Assembly (NCBI GenBank): GCA_011772865.1
Contig: WVYQ01000008.1
Coordinates: 65,192-116,031, forward strand
Length of the DNA stretch: 50,840 bases
Source of the DNA: Woeseiaceae bacterium
GTDB taxonomy: Bacteria; Pseudomonadota; Gammaproteobacteria; Steroidobacterales; Woeseiaceae
Direction of reading: 5' to 3'
The translations under genes were made by a program, and so were the position numbers. Under the pieces are notes generated by a model that saw only the letters and a list, made by a program, of their open reading frames with translations, did no database searches and was not told where the DNA came from. Below are positions 27,311 through 36,171 of the stretch, piece by piece (position 1 is the stretch's first letter; each line of letters begins with the position of its first letter).

Positions 27311-27651
27311 GCGTCTCCTGCCCCGGTATCGCCTGAGGGCCAGTCACCACCGAAAGGGAACGGTTTGTCATCCGTATTGAACGTCAGAAAGCGGATGATC
27401 TCGTACATGTATCCGGCAATCGCCTGCCCTATCTGGCGCAGTTCTCGATTCACCTCGCCGGTGAACAGGACCCACAGGAACCCGAGCACGACGATGACCG
27501 TACCGATCATGCCGGCGAGACTGATAAACAGCCCGTAGATACACATGAACACCAGCCTGAGCCATGTCTGGCGTGACTTCAGGTTTTCTTCGACTTTGCT
27601 GGTTGCGACCTCTTCTGCTGCAACCTGGTCGACCGTCGGGTTGTCACTCAC
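27307..27651 (-). CDS. DUF4389 membrane protein
   Basis: 114 residues with two closely spaced hydrophobic segments (LRLVFMCIYGLFISLAGMIG and VIVVLGFLWVLF). A conserved block follows: FTGEVNRELRQIGQAIAGYM, YEIIRFLTFNTDDKPFPFGG and W-P, which matches the DUF4389 pattern (FTGE..., QILRFLTFN...E.PFPF). Function of the family is unknown. It converges on the ParC-like gene with a 4-base overlap and is divergent from the dipeptidase gene, with a palindrome in the shared region. Confidence 0.9.
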   Translation of the reverse strand: MSDNPTVDQVAAEEVATSKVEENLKSRQTWLRLVFMCIYGLFISLAGMIGTVIVVLGFLWVLFTGEVNRELRQIGQAIAGYMYEIIRFLTFNTDDKPFPFGGDWPSGDTGAGDA

Positions 27652-27677
27652 TGTGTTGCCTCCTCGTTCGCCTCATC

Positions 27678-27698
27678 AATAAATGCACAGCATTTATT
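27678..27698. promoter_or_regulatory. Inverted repeat in DUF4389/dipeptidase divergent promoter
   Basis: AATAAATG (27678-27685) and CATTTATT (27691-27698) are perfect 8-base arms with a 5-base spacer. A TACAAT at 27712-27717 is a good -10 for the dipeptidase, and the right arm would cover the -35 position. No dedicated regulator gene is adjacent, so the binder is unknown. Confidence 0.45.
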
Positions 27699-27753
27699 AT
27701 GGTTCCATTGTTACAATCTTCGACCCCTGAGACCAAAAAAAATTTCAGCCACG

Positions 27754-28995
27754 ATGAATTACCGCATCCTGATTGTCGGAGCACTTGGGCTCGCGTTGGC
27801 CGCATGTGAGGCGCCCTCCCCCGATCCTGTCGAAGAGGTCGATGACATGGCAGAGGCACGGCGCATTGCCAAATCCAGCATCATCGTCGACACACACATT
27901 GATGTGCCGATGCGCGTTCATGAAACGGGCGAGGATGTCACCATCGCGACCGAAAGCGGCGATTTTGACCATCCCCGCGCTGTGGCGGGTGGGCTCAATG
28001 CACCGTTCATGTCCATCTACACGGGTGCCCATCTCGAGGCTGCCGGCCGGTCGCGAGAAGTTGCGGAAGAACTGATCGACATCGTCGACAACATCGTCGC
28101 CAAAGCGCCCGACAAATTCGCCATCGCAAGGTCCCCGGCCGATGTCCGCCGGCATTTCGACGAGGGCATCATGTCCCTCGCGCTGGGGATGGAAAATGGC
28201 TCCCCCCTCGAAGGCGACCTGGCGGCACTCAAGTATTTTTTCGATCGCGGTATACGCTACATCACTCTCGCGCACAGCCTTTCCAATCACCTCTCGGATT
28301 CGTCCTACGATGCCAACCGCCAGTGGGGCGGACTGAGCGATTTCGGCATCGAAGTCGTCAGGGAGATGAATCGTTTTGGCATCATGATTGATGTCAGCCA
28401 TCTTTCGGACGACGCCTTCTGGCAAGTGCTGAAGGTTTCGTCGGCGCCGGTCATCGCCTCTCATTCGTCGGCCCGAAGCTTCACGCCCGGCTGGGAACGC
28501 AACATCGATGACGAAATGATCAGGGCTCTCGCCGAAAATGGCGGCGTCGTGCAAGTCAATTTCGGCTCGGGATTCATTTCGCCCGAAGCGCGGGAATACG
28601 ACAACAAACGCATACCCAAGGCACGCGAATACATGGCCCGGAATCCGGAAGTCACGATGAGCGAGATGCTCCGCGACTGGAACCGGGCGTACATTGCCGA
28701 AAATGGTCCCTACCCTTATGCGACGCTCGACGATGTACTCGATCACTTCGACCATATCGTCTCGCTCGCGGGCATCGATCATGTCGGCATCGGGTCCGAT
28801 TACGATGGCGTCGGCGATACTTTGCCGGTCGGGGTCAAAGACGTATCTTCCTACCCGAACCTGATCGCAGGCCTGTTGCGTCGCGGGTATTCCGAGGCTG
28901 ACATAAAGAAGATTCTTGGCGAAAACCTGCTGCGCGTCTGGGAAGCCGTCGAGGCCCGTGCGGTCAGGAAGCAGGAAACAGGACCCGGCGCCTGA
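27754..28995 (+). CDS. Membrane dipeptidase (peptidase M19), lipoprotein
   Basis: 413 residues. The signal sequence MNYRILIVGALGLALAAC ends in a lipobox with C18, so the protein is probably anchored in the outer or inner membrane. The M19 zinc residues are visible: H48 and D50 in VDTHIDVP, the bridging glutamate in GMENG, and histidines in DVSHLSDD and ASHSSARSF. The closing GIGSDYDGVGD motif is also present. Renal-type dipeptidases of this family hydrolyse dipeptides, some with D-residues. The stop is followed one base later by the DUF819 permease start, so the two form an operon for dipeptide breakdown and probably uptake. No clear Shine-Dalgarno precedes ATG 27754. Confidence 0.93.
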   Translation: MNYRILIVGALGLALAACEAPSPDPVEEVDDMAEARRIAKSSIIVDTHIDVPMRVHETGEDVTIATESGDFDHPRAVAGGLNAPFMSIYTGAHLEAAGRSREVAEELIDIVDNIVAKAPDKFAIARSPADVRRHFDEGIMSLALGMENGSPLEGDLAALKYFFDRGIRYITLAHSLSNHLSDSSYDANRQWGGLSDFGIEVVREMNRFGIMIDVSHLSDDAFWQVLKVSSAPVIASHSSARSFTPGWERNIDDEMIRALAENGGVVQVNFGSGFISPEAREYDNKRIPKAREYMARNPEVTMSEMLRDWNRAYIAENGPYPYATLDDVLDHFDHIVSLAGIDHVGIGSDYDGVGDTLPVGVKDVSSYPNLIAGLLRRGYSEADIKKILGENLLRVWEAVEARAVRKQETGPGA

Positions 28996-28996
28996 T

Positions 28997-30154
28997 ATGA
29001 CGTTGATCAGCGCCGACAATGACTTCGGCCTCATGGCCGTGCTGTTCATCATCGCCGGCGGCGCGTTCCTGGCGGAGAAAACGCGAATCGGCTCGCACCT
29101 GACCGGGGCCGTTATTGCCATCCTGGCGGCGATCGCGGCTGCGAATCTTCGAGTGATTCCGCACTCGGCGCCGGCTTTCGACTTCGTGTTCGGCTATTTC
29201 GTGCCTGTGCTGATTCCGTTGTTCCTGTTCAAGGCCAACCTGCGCCGCATGTTGTTCGAAACAACGCGGATGACCATGGCTTTTCTCGTCGCCAGCGCGG
29301 GCACGATCATTGGCGTTATCGTGGCGGTAAGTTTGCTGGACCTGAGTTCACTGGCGCCGAATGCCGACATCGATCCCGGGCTTCGGGAGGCCGGAATCGC
29401 AGGCCTGTTTACCGCGACCTACATCGGCGGTTCTGTCAACTACGCAGCACTCGGCGAGATCACGAACCTGCGAAGTGATGCATCCTTCTTCTCGGCTGCG
29501 ACAGCGACCGACAATCTCTTCAGCGCCGTTTTCCTGAGTATTCTGGCGCTGCTACCGGGATGGAACTGGCTGGCGCGGCGCTTTCCGCCGCACCAGGAGA
29601 GCGGTGATGCATCCGACCATCACAAGGTTCAGCCAATTACCGCGACCAGCCTCACGCTGGCCATGGCCGCTGCCATCGGTTTTGTGGCGATTGGCGACGC
29701 GATCACGGCCGCGATCGGCATTGCAAGCTTGCGATACGCCATCATCACGACACTCGTCGTCATCGTCGCCACGGCCCTGCCACATTGGATGGAACGCCTG
29801 CACGGTGGATTCGAGCTTGGCGTGGGCCTCGCATTCGTGTTCTTTGCTGCGATTGCCGCGGGCGCCGATCTGATCGCGATGATCCAGATCGCCCCGCTGC
29901 TTGTCGTGCTGGTCGTGATCCTGCTCAGCATCCATCTTGCCGTTCTGCTGCTTGCAGGGCGTTTCCTCGGCCTGACCATTCCCGAACTCGTAACGGCGTC
30001 GAACGCCGCAGTCCTGGGCGCGACAACGGCACCGGCACTCGCAGCCGCGCGAGGTTGGAACGATCTGGTAACGCCCGGAGTTCTGGTCGGCGTCCTGGGC
30101 TACGCGCTAGGCACGTTTGTCGGGACGGCAATCTATACGCTCTGGGGCCTCTGA
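28997..30154 (+). CDS. DUF819 family membrane protein (putative permease)
   Basis: 385-residue polytopic protein with about ten hydrophobic spans. DUF819 characters are visible: FLFKANLRRMLFETTR near residue 75 and the GLFTATYIGGSVNYAAL segment near residue 135, whose glycine-rich unwound stretch resembles a substrate site. Family members occur next to peptidase and racemase genes and are thought to import small organic acids or peptides. ATG 28997 is one base after the dipeptidase stop; the longer in-frame start would overlap that gene. A joint role in scavenging peptide-derived products is inference from the pair. Confidence 0.85.
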   Translation: MTLISADNDFGLMAVLFIIAGGAFLAEKTRIGSHLTGAVIAILAAIAAANLRVIPHSAPAFDFVFGYFVPVLIPLFLFKANLRRMLFETTRMTMAFLVASAGTIIGVIVAVSLLDLSSLAPNADIDPGLREAGIAGLFTATYIGGSVNYAALGEITNLRSDASFFSAATATDNLFSAVFLSILALLPGWNWLARRFPPHQESGDASDHHKVQPITATSLTLAMAAAIGFVAIGDAITAAIGIASLRYAIITTLVVIVATALPHWMERLHGGFELGVGLAFVFFAAIAAGADLIAMIQIAPLLVVLVVILLSIHLAVLLLAGRFLGLTIPELVTASNAAVLGATTAPALAAARGWNDLVTPGVLVGVLGYALGTFVGTAIYTLWGL

Positions 30155-30165
30155 ATCGGGTGCGA

Positions 30166-30399
30166 TCAAGCTGCCACGACGTCGAGCAGGACGTAGCGCA
30201 GCAAGACCTCGTAGCTATTGCGATCGAGCTTCATGCCCTCGGGGATCTCCAGGGTGTGAATCGGCGTATCGTCAACCTCACGAATTTCCTGGAACAGCGA
30301 ACCCCGATCCCTGTAGACGCGATACTTCACATCGCGAGATTCGTCGTACTTGAGCAGTACCTGGCTTTCGGTCCAATCCTGGACAGTTGCATCACTCAT
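30166..30399 (-). CDS. Small soluble protein of unknown function (77 aa)
   Basis: 77 residues with no signal or membrane segment. Composition is charged and beta-rich: VLLKYDESRDVKYRVYRDRG and FQEIREVDDTPIHTLEIPEG, then KLDRNSYEVLLRYVLLDVVA. I do not recognise it. ATG 30399 has GGAGGT four bases upstream, an almost ideal ribosome site, so translation is likely. The 208 bp between it and the SLC13 gene contain no gene I can support. It converges with the DUF819 gene. Confidence 0.7.
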   Translation of the reverse strand: MSDATVQDWTESQVLLKYDESRDVKYRVYRDRGSLFQEIREVDDTPIHTLEIPEGMKLDRNSYEVLLRYVLLDVVAA

Positions 30400-30607
30400 G
30401 GTGACCTCCGTGCTACCACTTTGCTTTGCCATTTACCTGCATAGTGCAAGGGGTATGCCAACATGGGCAATTTCCAGTAACTCTATGTTTAGAAAAGAAG
30501 TTTAGTTCGCGTAGAGCTTGGTGCGACCGCGCCAGGCTCGGATCGAGTGTCACTTTTGGACCAGATATTCGAGCGATTTGCGACAACCGCTTTACATAAG
30601 ATCGGGC

Positions 30608-32377
30608 CTACAAGGGCCAGACGATGAGTATCGTCGGCACCGACAGGGCGATGATCAAAATCTCCAGCGGCAGACCCATACGCCAGTAGTCCCCGAACTG
30701 GTAACCACCAGGACCCATGATCAGCGTGTTGTTCTTGTGCCCGATCGGAGTCAGGAAAGCGCAGGAAGCAGCGACCGCGACACCCATCAGGAAGGGGTCC
30801 GGACTGACATCCAGCCGGGTTGCGATCTCGATCGCAATCGGCGCCGCGATCACGGCCGTGGCCGTGTTGTTCATCACATCGGACAAGGTCATTGTCACGA
30901 CGATGAGCAGCAGCAAAACCATGGCCGGGGAAAAGCCGGCGGAGATATCAACAATGGCCTGTGCAATCAGTCCGGTTCCGCCGGTCTCCTGCAGCGCGCT
31001 ACCGAGTGGAATCATGGACCCGAGCAGGACGATGACGGGCCACTCAATCGAGTTATACACATCACGAATCGGAACGATCTTGAAGAAGACATAGGCCGCC
31101 ACAACGCAGCCCAGCGCGACGGGCAGGTACGCGAGACCGGTGCTCGCAGCCGCGATGGCCGCCGTGAACAGTCCGACCGCGAGCCACACTTTTTCGCGCT
31201 GGATAACGCGATGACCGCGGTCGGCCAGCGGCAACAGACCCAGTCGACCCGTGACGTCCACCAGTCGTTCCTCGGAACCCAGGAGTAGCAGAACATCACC
31301 CGGCCTGATCGTGAGCTTGCGCACGTTCTCGCGGAACCGCCTGCCCTGCCGCGACACGCCGACAAGCGATACGCGATACCGGTACAGCAATTTGGTCTCG
31401 ATTGCCGAGCGCCCTGCCAGGCTTGACGATTCCTGGACGACAGCCTCCTGCAGAATCAGGTCATGATCTTCGAGCAAGCCTTCCGCTGCGCCTACGTATT
31501 CGAGACTCAGGTTGCCCAGCGCCTCCTCGAGACTGTCCGGGCTGGCTTCGAGGGTAATAACGTCGCCCGCCTTGACGGTTGCGATCCTGGCAAGACCCGG
31601 GAATCGCCGCCCGCGCCGCGTCAGACCAATGATCTCGACATCACTTCTTTCTGCCAGCTCATCGAGATCGCGGATGCGCTTGCCGATGATGTCCGAGTCA
31701 TCGGCAACCCGAGCCTCGACGATGTAGTCGGATAATTCGAACCTGTCCTCGCCATCGGTGGTCTCCCGGTCGCCCGGAAGCAGCCGCCATCCGATCAGCG
31801 CGACGTAGGCGACGCCGACGATGGCACATGCCAGCCCGACCGGCGCGAAGTCGAACATACGGTAGGGTTCGCCCAGCGCATCGCCGCGAAACTCGGCGAC
31901 AACGATGTTGGGGGGCGTGCCGATCAGCGTGATCATGCCGCCGAGTATCGAGGCGAATGACAACGGCATCAGCGACAGCGACGGGCTGCGCCCACTCTTT
32001 CTTGCGGCTTGCAGATCGAGCGGCATCAGCAACGCCAGTGCCGCCACGTTGTTCATGACAGCCGAGAGCGATGCGGCCAGTCCCGACATCATTCCGATGT
32101 GGGCCGCGAGCCTGCGACTGCTATCCACGAAATACCGCGCCAGCAGTTCAATGACGCCCGAGTTGGACAGTCCACGACTGACGATCAATACCAATGCGAT
32201 GATTACAGTTGCGGGATGGCCAAACCCTGAAAAAGCCCGGTCCATGGGCACGAGTCCCAGCAAAAGGGCGATCATCAGCGCAACAAACGCGACGAGGTCA
32301 TAACGCCAGCGACCCCAGATCAGGAATACAAACACGAGGAGCAGCAGGATGAACAGAAGAATCTGATCTGTCGTCAC
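30608..32377 (-). CDS. SLC13-family permease with two RCK_C (TrkA-C) domains
   Basis: 589 residues. Membrane spans at both ends follow the CitMHS/SLC13 (sodium:sulfate/dicarboxylate symporter) plan, including the substrate-loop motifs SAVMNNVAAL (first half) and SDVMNNTATAVIAAP (second half) and LIGTPPNIVV. Between them (about residues 205-380) are two soluble TrkA-C-like domains, with GDVITLEASPDSLEEALG and GDVLLLLGSEERLVDVTGRL. Such transporters move sulfate or related anions with Na+; the RCK_C domains probably sense a ligand. Substrate not known. It diverges from the metallopeptidase gene with a 72-bp gap. Confidence 0.9.
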   Translation of the reverse strand: MTTDQILLFILLLLVFVFLIWGRWRYDLVAFVALMIALLLGLVPMDRAFSGFGHPATVIIALVLIVSRGLSNSGVIELLARYFVDSSRRLAAHIGMMSGLAASLSAVMNNVAALALLMPLDLQAARKSGRSPSLSLMPLSFASILGGMITLIGTPPNIVVAEFRGDALGEPYRMFDFAPVGLACAIVGVAYVALIGWRLLPGDRETTDGEDRFELSDYIVEARVADDSDIIGKRIRDLDELAERSDVEIIGLTRRGRRFPGLARIATVKAGDVITLEASPDSLEEALGNLSLEYVGAAEGLLEDHDLILQEAVVQESSSLAGRSAIETKLLYRYRVSLVGVSRQGRRFRENVRKLTIRPGDVLLLLGSEERLVDVTGRLGLLPLADRGHRVIQREKVWLAVGLFTAAIAAASTGLAYLPVALGCVVAAYVFFKIVPIRDVYNSIEWPVIVLLGSMIPLGSALQETGGTGLIAQAIVDISAGFSPAMVLLLLIVVTMTLSDVMNNTATAVIAAPIAIEIATRLDVSPDPFLMGVAVAASCAFLTPIGHKNNTLIMGPGGYQFGDYWRMGLPLEILIIALSVPTILIVWPL

Positions 32378-32449
32378 GCAAGAATTCCCGTGGCTGGGGC
32401 TATGCCGGGACGATAGCAGAACCAGGCCCTGCCGCGATACGATTCAGCG

Positions 32450-33133
32450 ATGGGCATCATCGTCCTCATAGTAGTGATCGCGCTCGTCATCTTCGGACCA
32501 GGACTCTGGGTGCAGCGAGTCCTGGCACGCTACAGCGAGCCCGCGGATCGCTATGCGGGTACCGGGGCACAGCTGGCCCGGCACCTGCTCGACCGACAGG
32601 GTATGGAGAACGTGACGGTCGAGCGAACGAAAGAAGGCGATCACTACGATCCGCAGCAAAAGGCGGTTCGACTCACCGATGACAAGTTCGACGGCAAGTC
32701 CCTCACGGCCATAACGGTCGCAGCACACGAGGTTGGGCACGCTGCGCAGGACCGTGACAGCTATGCGCCGCTTCGGCTGCGAACGCGGCTCGTACAGGCC
32801 GGCCGCGGCATTGAAAAAATTGGTGCCGCCGTCCTGATGGTATCGCCGTTTATCGGCGCTTTGACTCGCACTCCGCAGATTGGCCTGCTGATGTTCGCCG
32901 CGGGATTTCTGACGCTTGGCACCTCGGCGTTAATTCATCTCGTGACCCTGCCGACCGAGTTCGATGCCAGTTTCAATCGCGCACTGCCGATGCTCGACAA
33001 GTTCGGCGTCCTCAAGCGTGTCGATCGGCCACATGCGCATCGCCTGCTACGTGCCGCCGCATTGACTTACGTATCGGCCTCGCTAATGAGTTTGCTCAAT
33101 ATCGCGCGCTGGCTGGCCATCCTGCGGCGTTGA
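32450..33133 (+). CDS. Neutral zinc metallopeptidase, YugP-like (Zn_peptidase_2)
   Basis: 227-residue membrane protein. The N-terminal helix (IIVLIVVIALVIFGPGLWVQ) anchors it. The zinc motif H93-E-V-G-H97 lies in AAHEVGHAAQD, and a downstream TLPTEFDAS supplies a likely third ligand. Two more hydrophobic helices follow (about 120-140 and 145-160). Order and length match the YugP-type peptidase family, whose substrate is unknown. The 3' end overlaps the convergent TfpX/TfpZ-like gene by 51 bp, which is longer than usual. Confidence 0.9.
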   Translation: MGIIVLIVVIALVIFGPGLWVQRVLARYSEPADRYAGTGAQLARHLLDRQGMENVTVERTKEGDHYDPQQKAVRLTDDKFDGKSLTAITVAAHEVGHAAQDRDSYAPLRLRTRLVQAGRGIEKIGAAVLMVSPFIGALTRTPQIGLLMFAAGFLTLGTSALIHLVTLPTEFDASFNRALPMLDKFGVLKRVDRPHAHRLLRAAALTYVSASLMSLLNIARWLAILRR

Positions 33134-33874
33134 CAGCCAGGGATCGACAGCGATCGTGCCAACGGGGAAGCCGATCGCTGCATCGAGCACGATCACAGCG
33201 TCAGCTGCTTTCCCTCGCAACGGCACGTAAAGAAAGGCTCCGGCCGAACGCCCGCTCGATGTCAGCCACGCTCCCACAGCTTTCGCCCGTTCCTCATCAG
33301 CGCCCATCAAGTCTGCCAGCGGACGTGCAGCCTGCTTGACTGCAGCGATTCCCGAGGCATATGGCGCCCAGAACTCCGGGCGCCGATCAATATCGGCCAT
33401 GCCCATGAGGACCGTCTCGTCGATCAGTGCCTGCATACGGTCAGGATCCTCGGGCAGGCTGGCAAAGATCAGGCGAGGCTGATGCCCGGGACGAGTTCCA
33501 AACTTTGCTGTTGCCGCGTCGAAATCCACGACTCCCTGCCTGGACACGGCCTCGAACCGATCGATTGCGAAAACCGTGAAATACGGCTGCCTTAGGTACA
33601 AGAGCGCCGCCACGACTGTGAGGGCTGCCAGCTCTATTCCTGCCAGGATGCGAAGATCCATCGCCAGCCCTTTCTTGCCTGGCCGGTACACGAAAGTGGA
33701 CAAAACCGGCCCCACGACGAACACCACCGCCACGAGTACCCAGACCTGCTTACTGACGCCGGAAATAGCGTAGTAGGCGCCTGGATACCAGAAGGCCCGA
33801 ATTATGCTGAAAACCATCAATAGCAAGGCCGAAGAGAGGGCTAAGCGGATCTGGAACAGGCGCGCGCGTGACAT
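33083..33874 (-). CDS. TfpX/TfpZ-like type IV pilin accessory protein
   Basis: 263 residues. Three hydrophobic segments (about 11-30, 43-60 and 75-92) are followed by a periplasmic region. The order SRARLFQIRLALS, FWYPGAYYAISG, then VGPVLSTFVYRPGKKGLAMDL and AALLYLRQPYFTVFAIDRFEAVS matches TfpX/TfpZ family proteins, which help assembly of certain type IV pilins. No pilin gene is in the window, so the role here is open. The tail overlaps the zinc peptidase gene by 51 bp on the opposite strand; the last 17 codons may therefore be shortened in relatives. Confidence 0.75.
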   Translation of the reverse strand: MSRARLFQIRLALSSALLLMVFSIIRAFWYPGAYYAISGVSKQVWVLVAVVFVVGPVLSTFVYRPGKKGLAMDLRILAGIELAALTVVAALLYLRQPYFTVFAIDRFEAVSRQGVVDFDAATAKFGTRPGHQPRLIFASLPEDPDRMQALIDETVLMGMADIDRRPEFWAPYASGIAAVKQAARPLADLMGADEERAKAVGAWLTSSGRSAGAFLYVPLRGKAADAVIVLDAAIGFPVGTIAVDPWLSTPQDGQPARDIEQTH

Positions 33875-33932
33875 GAGTTGATTATCTGAAAATTAGCCCC
33901 AAATTTCGCTGGTTTAGGGGCTCTGGCGCTGC

Positions 33933-33938
33933 TATTAT
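33933..33938 (+). promoter_or_regulatory. Candidate -10 of the EF-G gene
   Basis: TATTAT is followed by a very GC-rich stretch (CCGCGCCC), like the discriminators of growth-rate-controlled promoters of translation genes. A start near 33945 would leave a leader of about 93 bases. No good -35 is visible. Confidence 0.4.
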
Positions 33939-34007
33939 CCGCGCCCGAAAGCCCGACCCACCCGGGTTGCGAGGCAGTTTAGGCACCCTGAGCAAGAATT
34001 TTGGACC

Positions 34008-34025
34008 GTCGCCACCAGTGGCGAC
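34008..34025 (+). promoter_or_regulatory. Leader hairpin adjoining the EF-G ribosome site
   Basis: GTCGCCAC (34008-34015) and GTGGCGAC (34018-34025) are perfect 8-base inverted arms with CA between them, so the RNA stem is GTCGCC/GGCGAC with a 6-base loop. It ends directly before AGGA (34026-34029), the likely Shine-Dalgarno eight bases from ATG 34038. A hairpin there can tune translation start. Confidence 0.55.
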
Positions 34026-34037
34026 AGGAATATTGAC

Positions 34038-36122
34038 ATGAAAGACCTGAGTACGTACCGCAATATCGGCATTTTTGCCCACGTGGACGCGGGCAAGACG
34101 ACGACGACCGAACGTATCCTGAAGCTCACGGGCAAGATTCACCGTACGGGCGAAGTGCACGATGGCGAAGCAACGACCGACTTCATGGAGCAGGAACAGG
34201 AGCGCGGTATCACGATCCAGTCAGCTGCGACCAGCTGCAACTGGAACGATCATGTACTGAACATCATCGACACGCCGGGCCACGTGGACTTCACGATTGA
34301 AGTCTACCGTTCCCTGAAAGTGCTCGATGGCGGCGTCGGCGTATTCTGTGGCTCCGGCGGCGTTGAGCCGCAGTCGGAAACCAACTGGCGCTATGCCAAC
34401 GAGTCCGAGGTGGCGCGCATCATCTTCGTCAACAAGCTCGATCGTGTCGGCGCGGATTTCTACAGCGTCGTCAAGCAGATCGAGGACGTGCTGGCTGCGC
34501 GTCCGCTCGTCATGGTTCTGCCGATCGGCATCGAGGACAATTTCAGGGGCATTGTCGACCTGCTCACGCGCAAGGCGTGGATATGGGCGGGCTCTGACGA
34601 CCCGGAGGCTTACGAAGTCACGGACGTCCCCGAAGACATGCAGGACCAGGTCGAGGAGTGGCGCGAGAAGCTTGTCGAGACGGCGGTCGAACAAGACGAC
34701 GATCTGCTCGAACAGTATCTCGAGGGCAACGAGCCGTCTATCGAGGACATCAAACGCTGCATTCGCAAGGGTACGATCGCGCTCGACTTCTTCCCGACCT
34801 TCTGTGGTTCTGCATTTAAAAACAAGGGTATACAGAATGTTCTTGATGCAGTAGTTGAATTTTTGCCGGACCCGACAGAGGTCAAGCCGCAGCCCGAAAT
34901 GGATCTCGAGGGGCACCAGACGGGCAACGTTGCGACAGTCGACCCCGAAAAACCGCTGCGTGCGCTGGCATTCAAGATCATGGACGACCGTTACGGCGCC
35001 CTGACCTTCACGCGCATCTATTCCGGTGTACTCAAGAAGGGCGACAGCGTGCTCAACACGTTCACGGGCAAGACCGAGCGCATCGGTCGCATCGTCGAAA
35101 TGCACGCGGATTCGCGTGAAGAACTCGAATCTGCACAAGCAGGCGACATCGTCGCCCTGCTCGGCATGAAGAACACCCGCACCGGCCACACGCTGGCGGA
35201 TCCGAAGAACCCGGCCACGCTCGAGCCGATGGTATTCCCGGACCCCGTGATCTCGGTCGCCATCGCCCCCCGCGACAAAGGTGGCAACGAGAAGCTCGGC
35301 GTCGCGCTGAACAAAATGGTTCAGGAAGACCCGTCCTTCCAGGTCGGCACCGACGAAGACTCGGGCGAGACGATCATCAAGGGTATGGGTGAATTGCACC
35401 TCGACATCAAGGTCGACATCCTGCGCCGCACGCACGGCGTCGAGGTCGAGATGGGCAAGCCGCAGGTTGCCTACCGCGAGACGATTACGCAGATGATCGA
35501 AGACTCGTACACGCACAAGAAGCAGTCCGGCGGTTCCGGCCAGTACGGCAAGATCGACTATCGAATCGAACCTGCGGAGACGAACGAAGGCTATGTTTTC
35601 GAATCGCTCGTCACCGGCGGCAACGTACCGCGCGAGTACTGGGGTGCTATCGAGAAAGCGTTCGGCGACAGCATGTCCGAAGGTACATTGGCAGGCTACC
35701 CGCTCCTCGACGTCAAGTTCACTTTGCTCGATGGCGGTTTCCATGCGGTTGACTCGTCGGCGCTGGCGTTCGAGATCGCGACGAAAGCCGCTTACCGGCA
35801 GTCTGTGCCGAAGGCCGGCGCACAGTTGCTCGAGCCGATCATGAAGGTCGACGTGTTCTCACCCGAGGACAACGTTGGCGACGTTATCGGCGACCTCAAC
35901 CGCCGCCGCGGCATGATCAAGTCGCAGGAAGTTGGCGTAACCGGTGTTCGTGTAAAGGCGAATGCGCCGCTCGCCGAGATGTTCGGCTACATCGGGCATC
36001 TTCGCACGCTGACCTCCGGTCGCGGGCAATTTTCTATGGAGTTTTCACACTACGCGCCATGCCCGCAGAATGTAGCCGACGAAGTCATTGCCGAAGCGCA
36101 GGAGCGTAAGGCAAATAAATAA
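34038..36122 (+). CDS. fusA: Elongation factor G
   Basis: 694-residue translational GTPase that moves tRNAs and mRNA after peptide transfer. The G domain has [13 protein letters not shown] (P loop), [10 protein letters not shown] (switch I), DTPGHVDF (G3) and NKLDR (G4). Domains II to V follow, ending [27 protein letters not shown]. The short N-terminus ([13 protein letters not shown]) and the text around [19 protein letters not shown] match the second EF-G (often annotated FusA2/EF-G 2) of several Gammaproteobacteria rather than the copy in the str operon. No rpsL, rpsG or tuf is next to it, which fits a second copy. A strong terminator follows the stop. Whether another EF-G exists cannot be told here. 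Confidence 0.95.
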   Translation: MKDLSTYRNIGIFAHVDAGKTTTTERILKLTGKIHRTGEVHDGEATTDFMEQEQERGITIQSAATSCNWNDHVLNIIDTPGHVDFTIEVYRSLKVLDGGVGVFCGSGGVEPQSETNWRYANESEVARIIFVNKLDRVGADFYSVVKQIEDVLAARPLVMVLPIGIEDNFRGIVDLLTRKAWIWAGSDDPEAYEVTDVPEDMQDQVEEWREKLVETAVEQDDDLLEQYLEGNEPSIEDIKRCIRKGTIALDFFPTFCGSAFKNKGIQNVLDAVVEFLPDPTEVKPQPEMDLEGHQTGNVATVDPEKPLRALAFKIMDDRYGALTFTRIYSGVLKKGDSVLNTFTGKTERIGRIVEMHADSREELESAQAGDIVALLGMKNTRTGHTLADPKNPATLEPMVFPDPVISVAIAPRDKGGNEKLGVALNKMVQEDPSFQVGTDEDSGETIIKGMGELHLDIKVDILRRTHGVEVEMGKPQVAYRETITQMIEDSYTHKKQSGGSGQYGKIDYRIEPAETNEGYVFESLVTGGNVPREYWGAIEKAFGDSMSEGTLAGYPLLDVKFTLLDGGFHAVDSSALAFEIATKAAYRQSVPKAGAQLLEPIMKVDVFSPEDNVGDVIGDLNRRRGMIKSQEVGVTGVRVKANAPLAEMFGYIGHLRTLTSGRGQFSMEFSHYAPCPQNVADEVIAEAQERKANK

Positions 36123-36140
36123 CGCCCCAACAGATTGAGA

Positions 36141-36171
36141 AGCCAGGGTCGTCAGGCCCTGGCTTTTTTTT
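36141..36171 (+). terminator. Rho-independent terminator after EF-G
   Basis: AGCCAGGG (36141-36148) pairs with CCCTGGCT (36157-36164) around an 8-base loop, and a run of eight T follows (36164-36171). It overlaps the end of the convergent RarD-like gene. Confidence 0.9.

Noticed and set aside
34221-35744. 507-codon minus-strand frame inside EF-G
   Set aside because: It is the mirror of a highly conserved EF-G reading frame; composition is Arg/Val/Asp-rich without domain signs.
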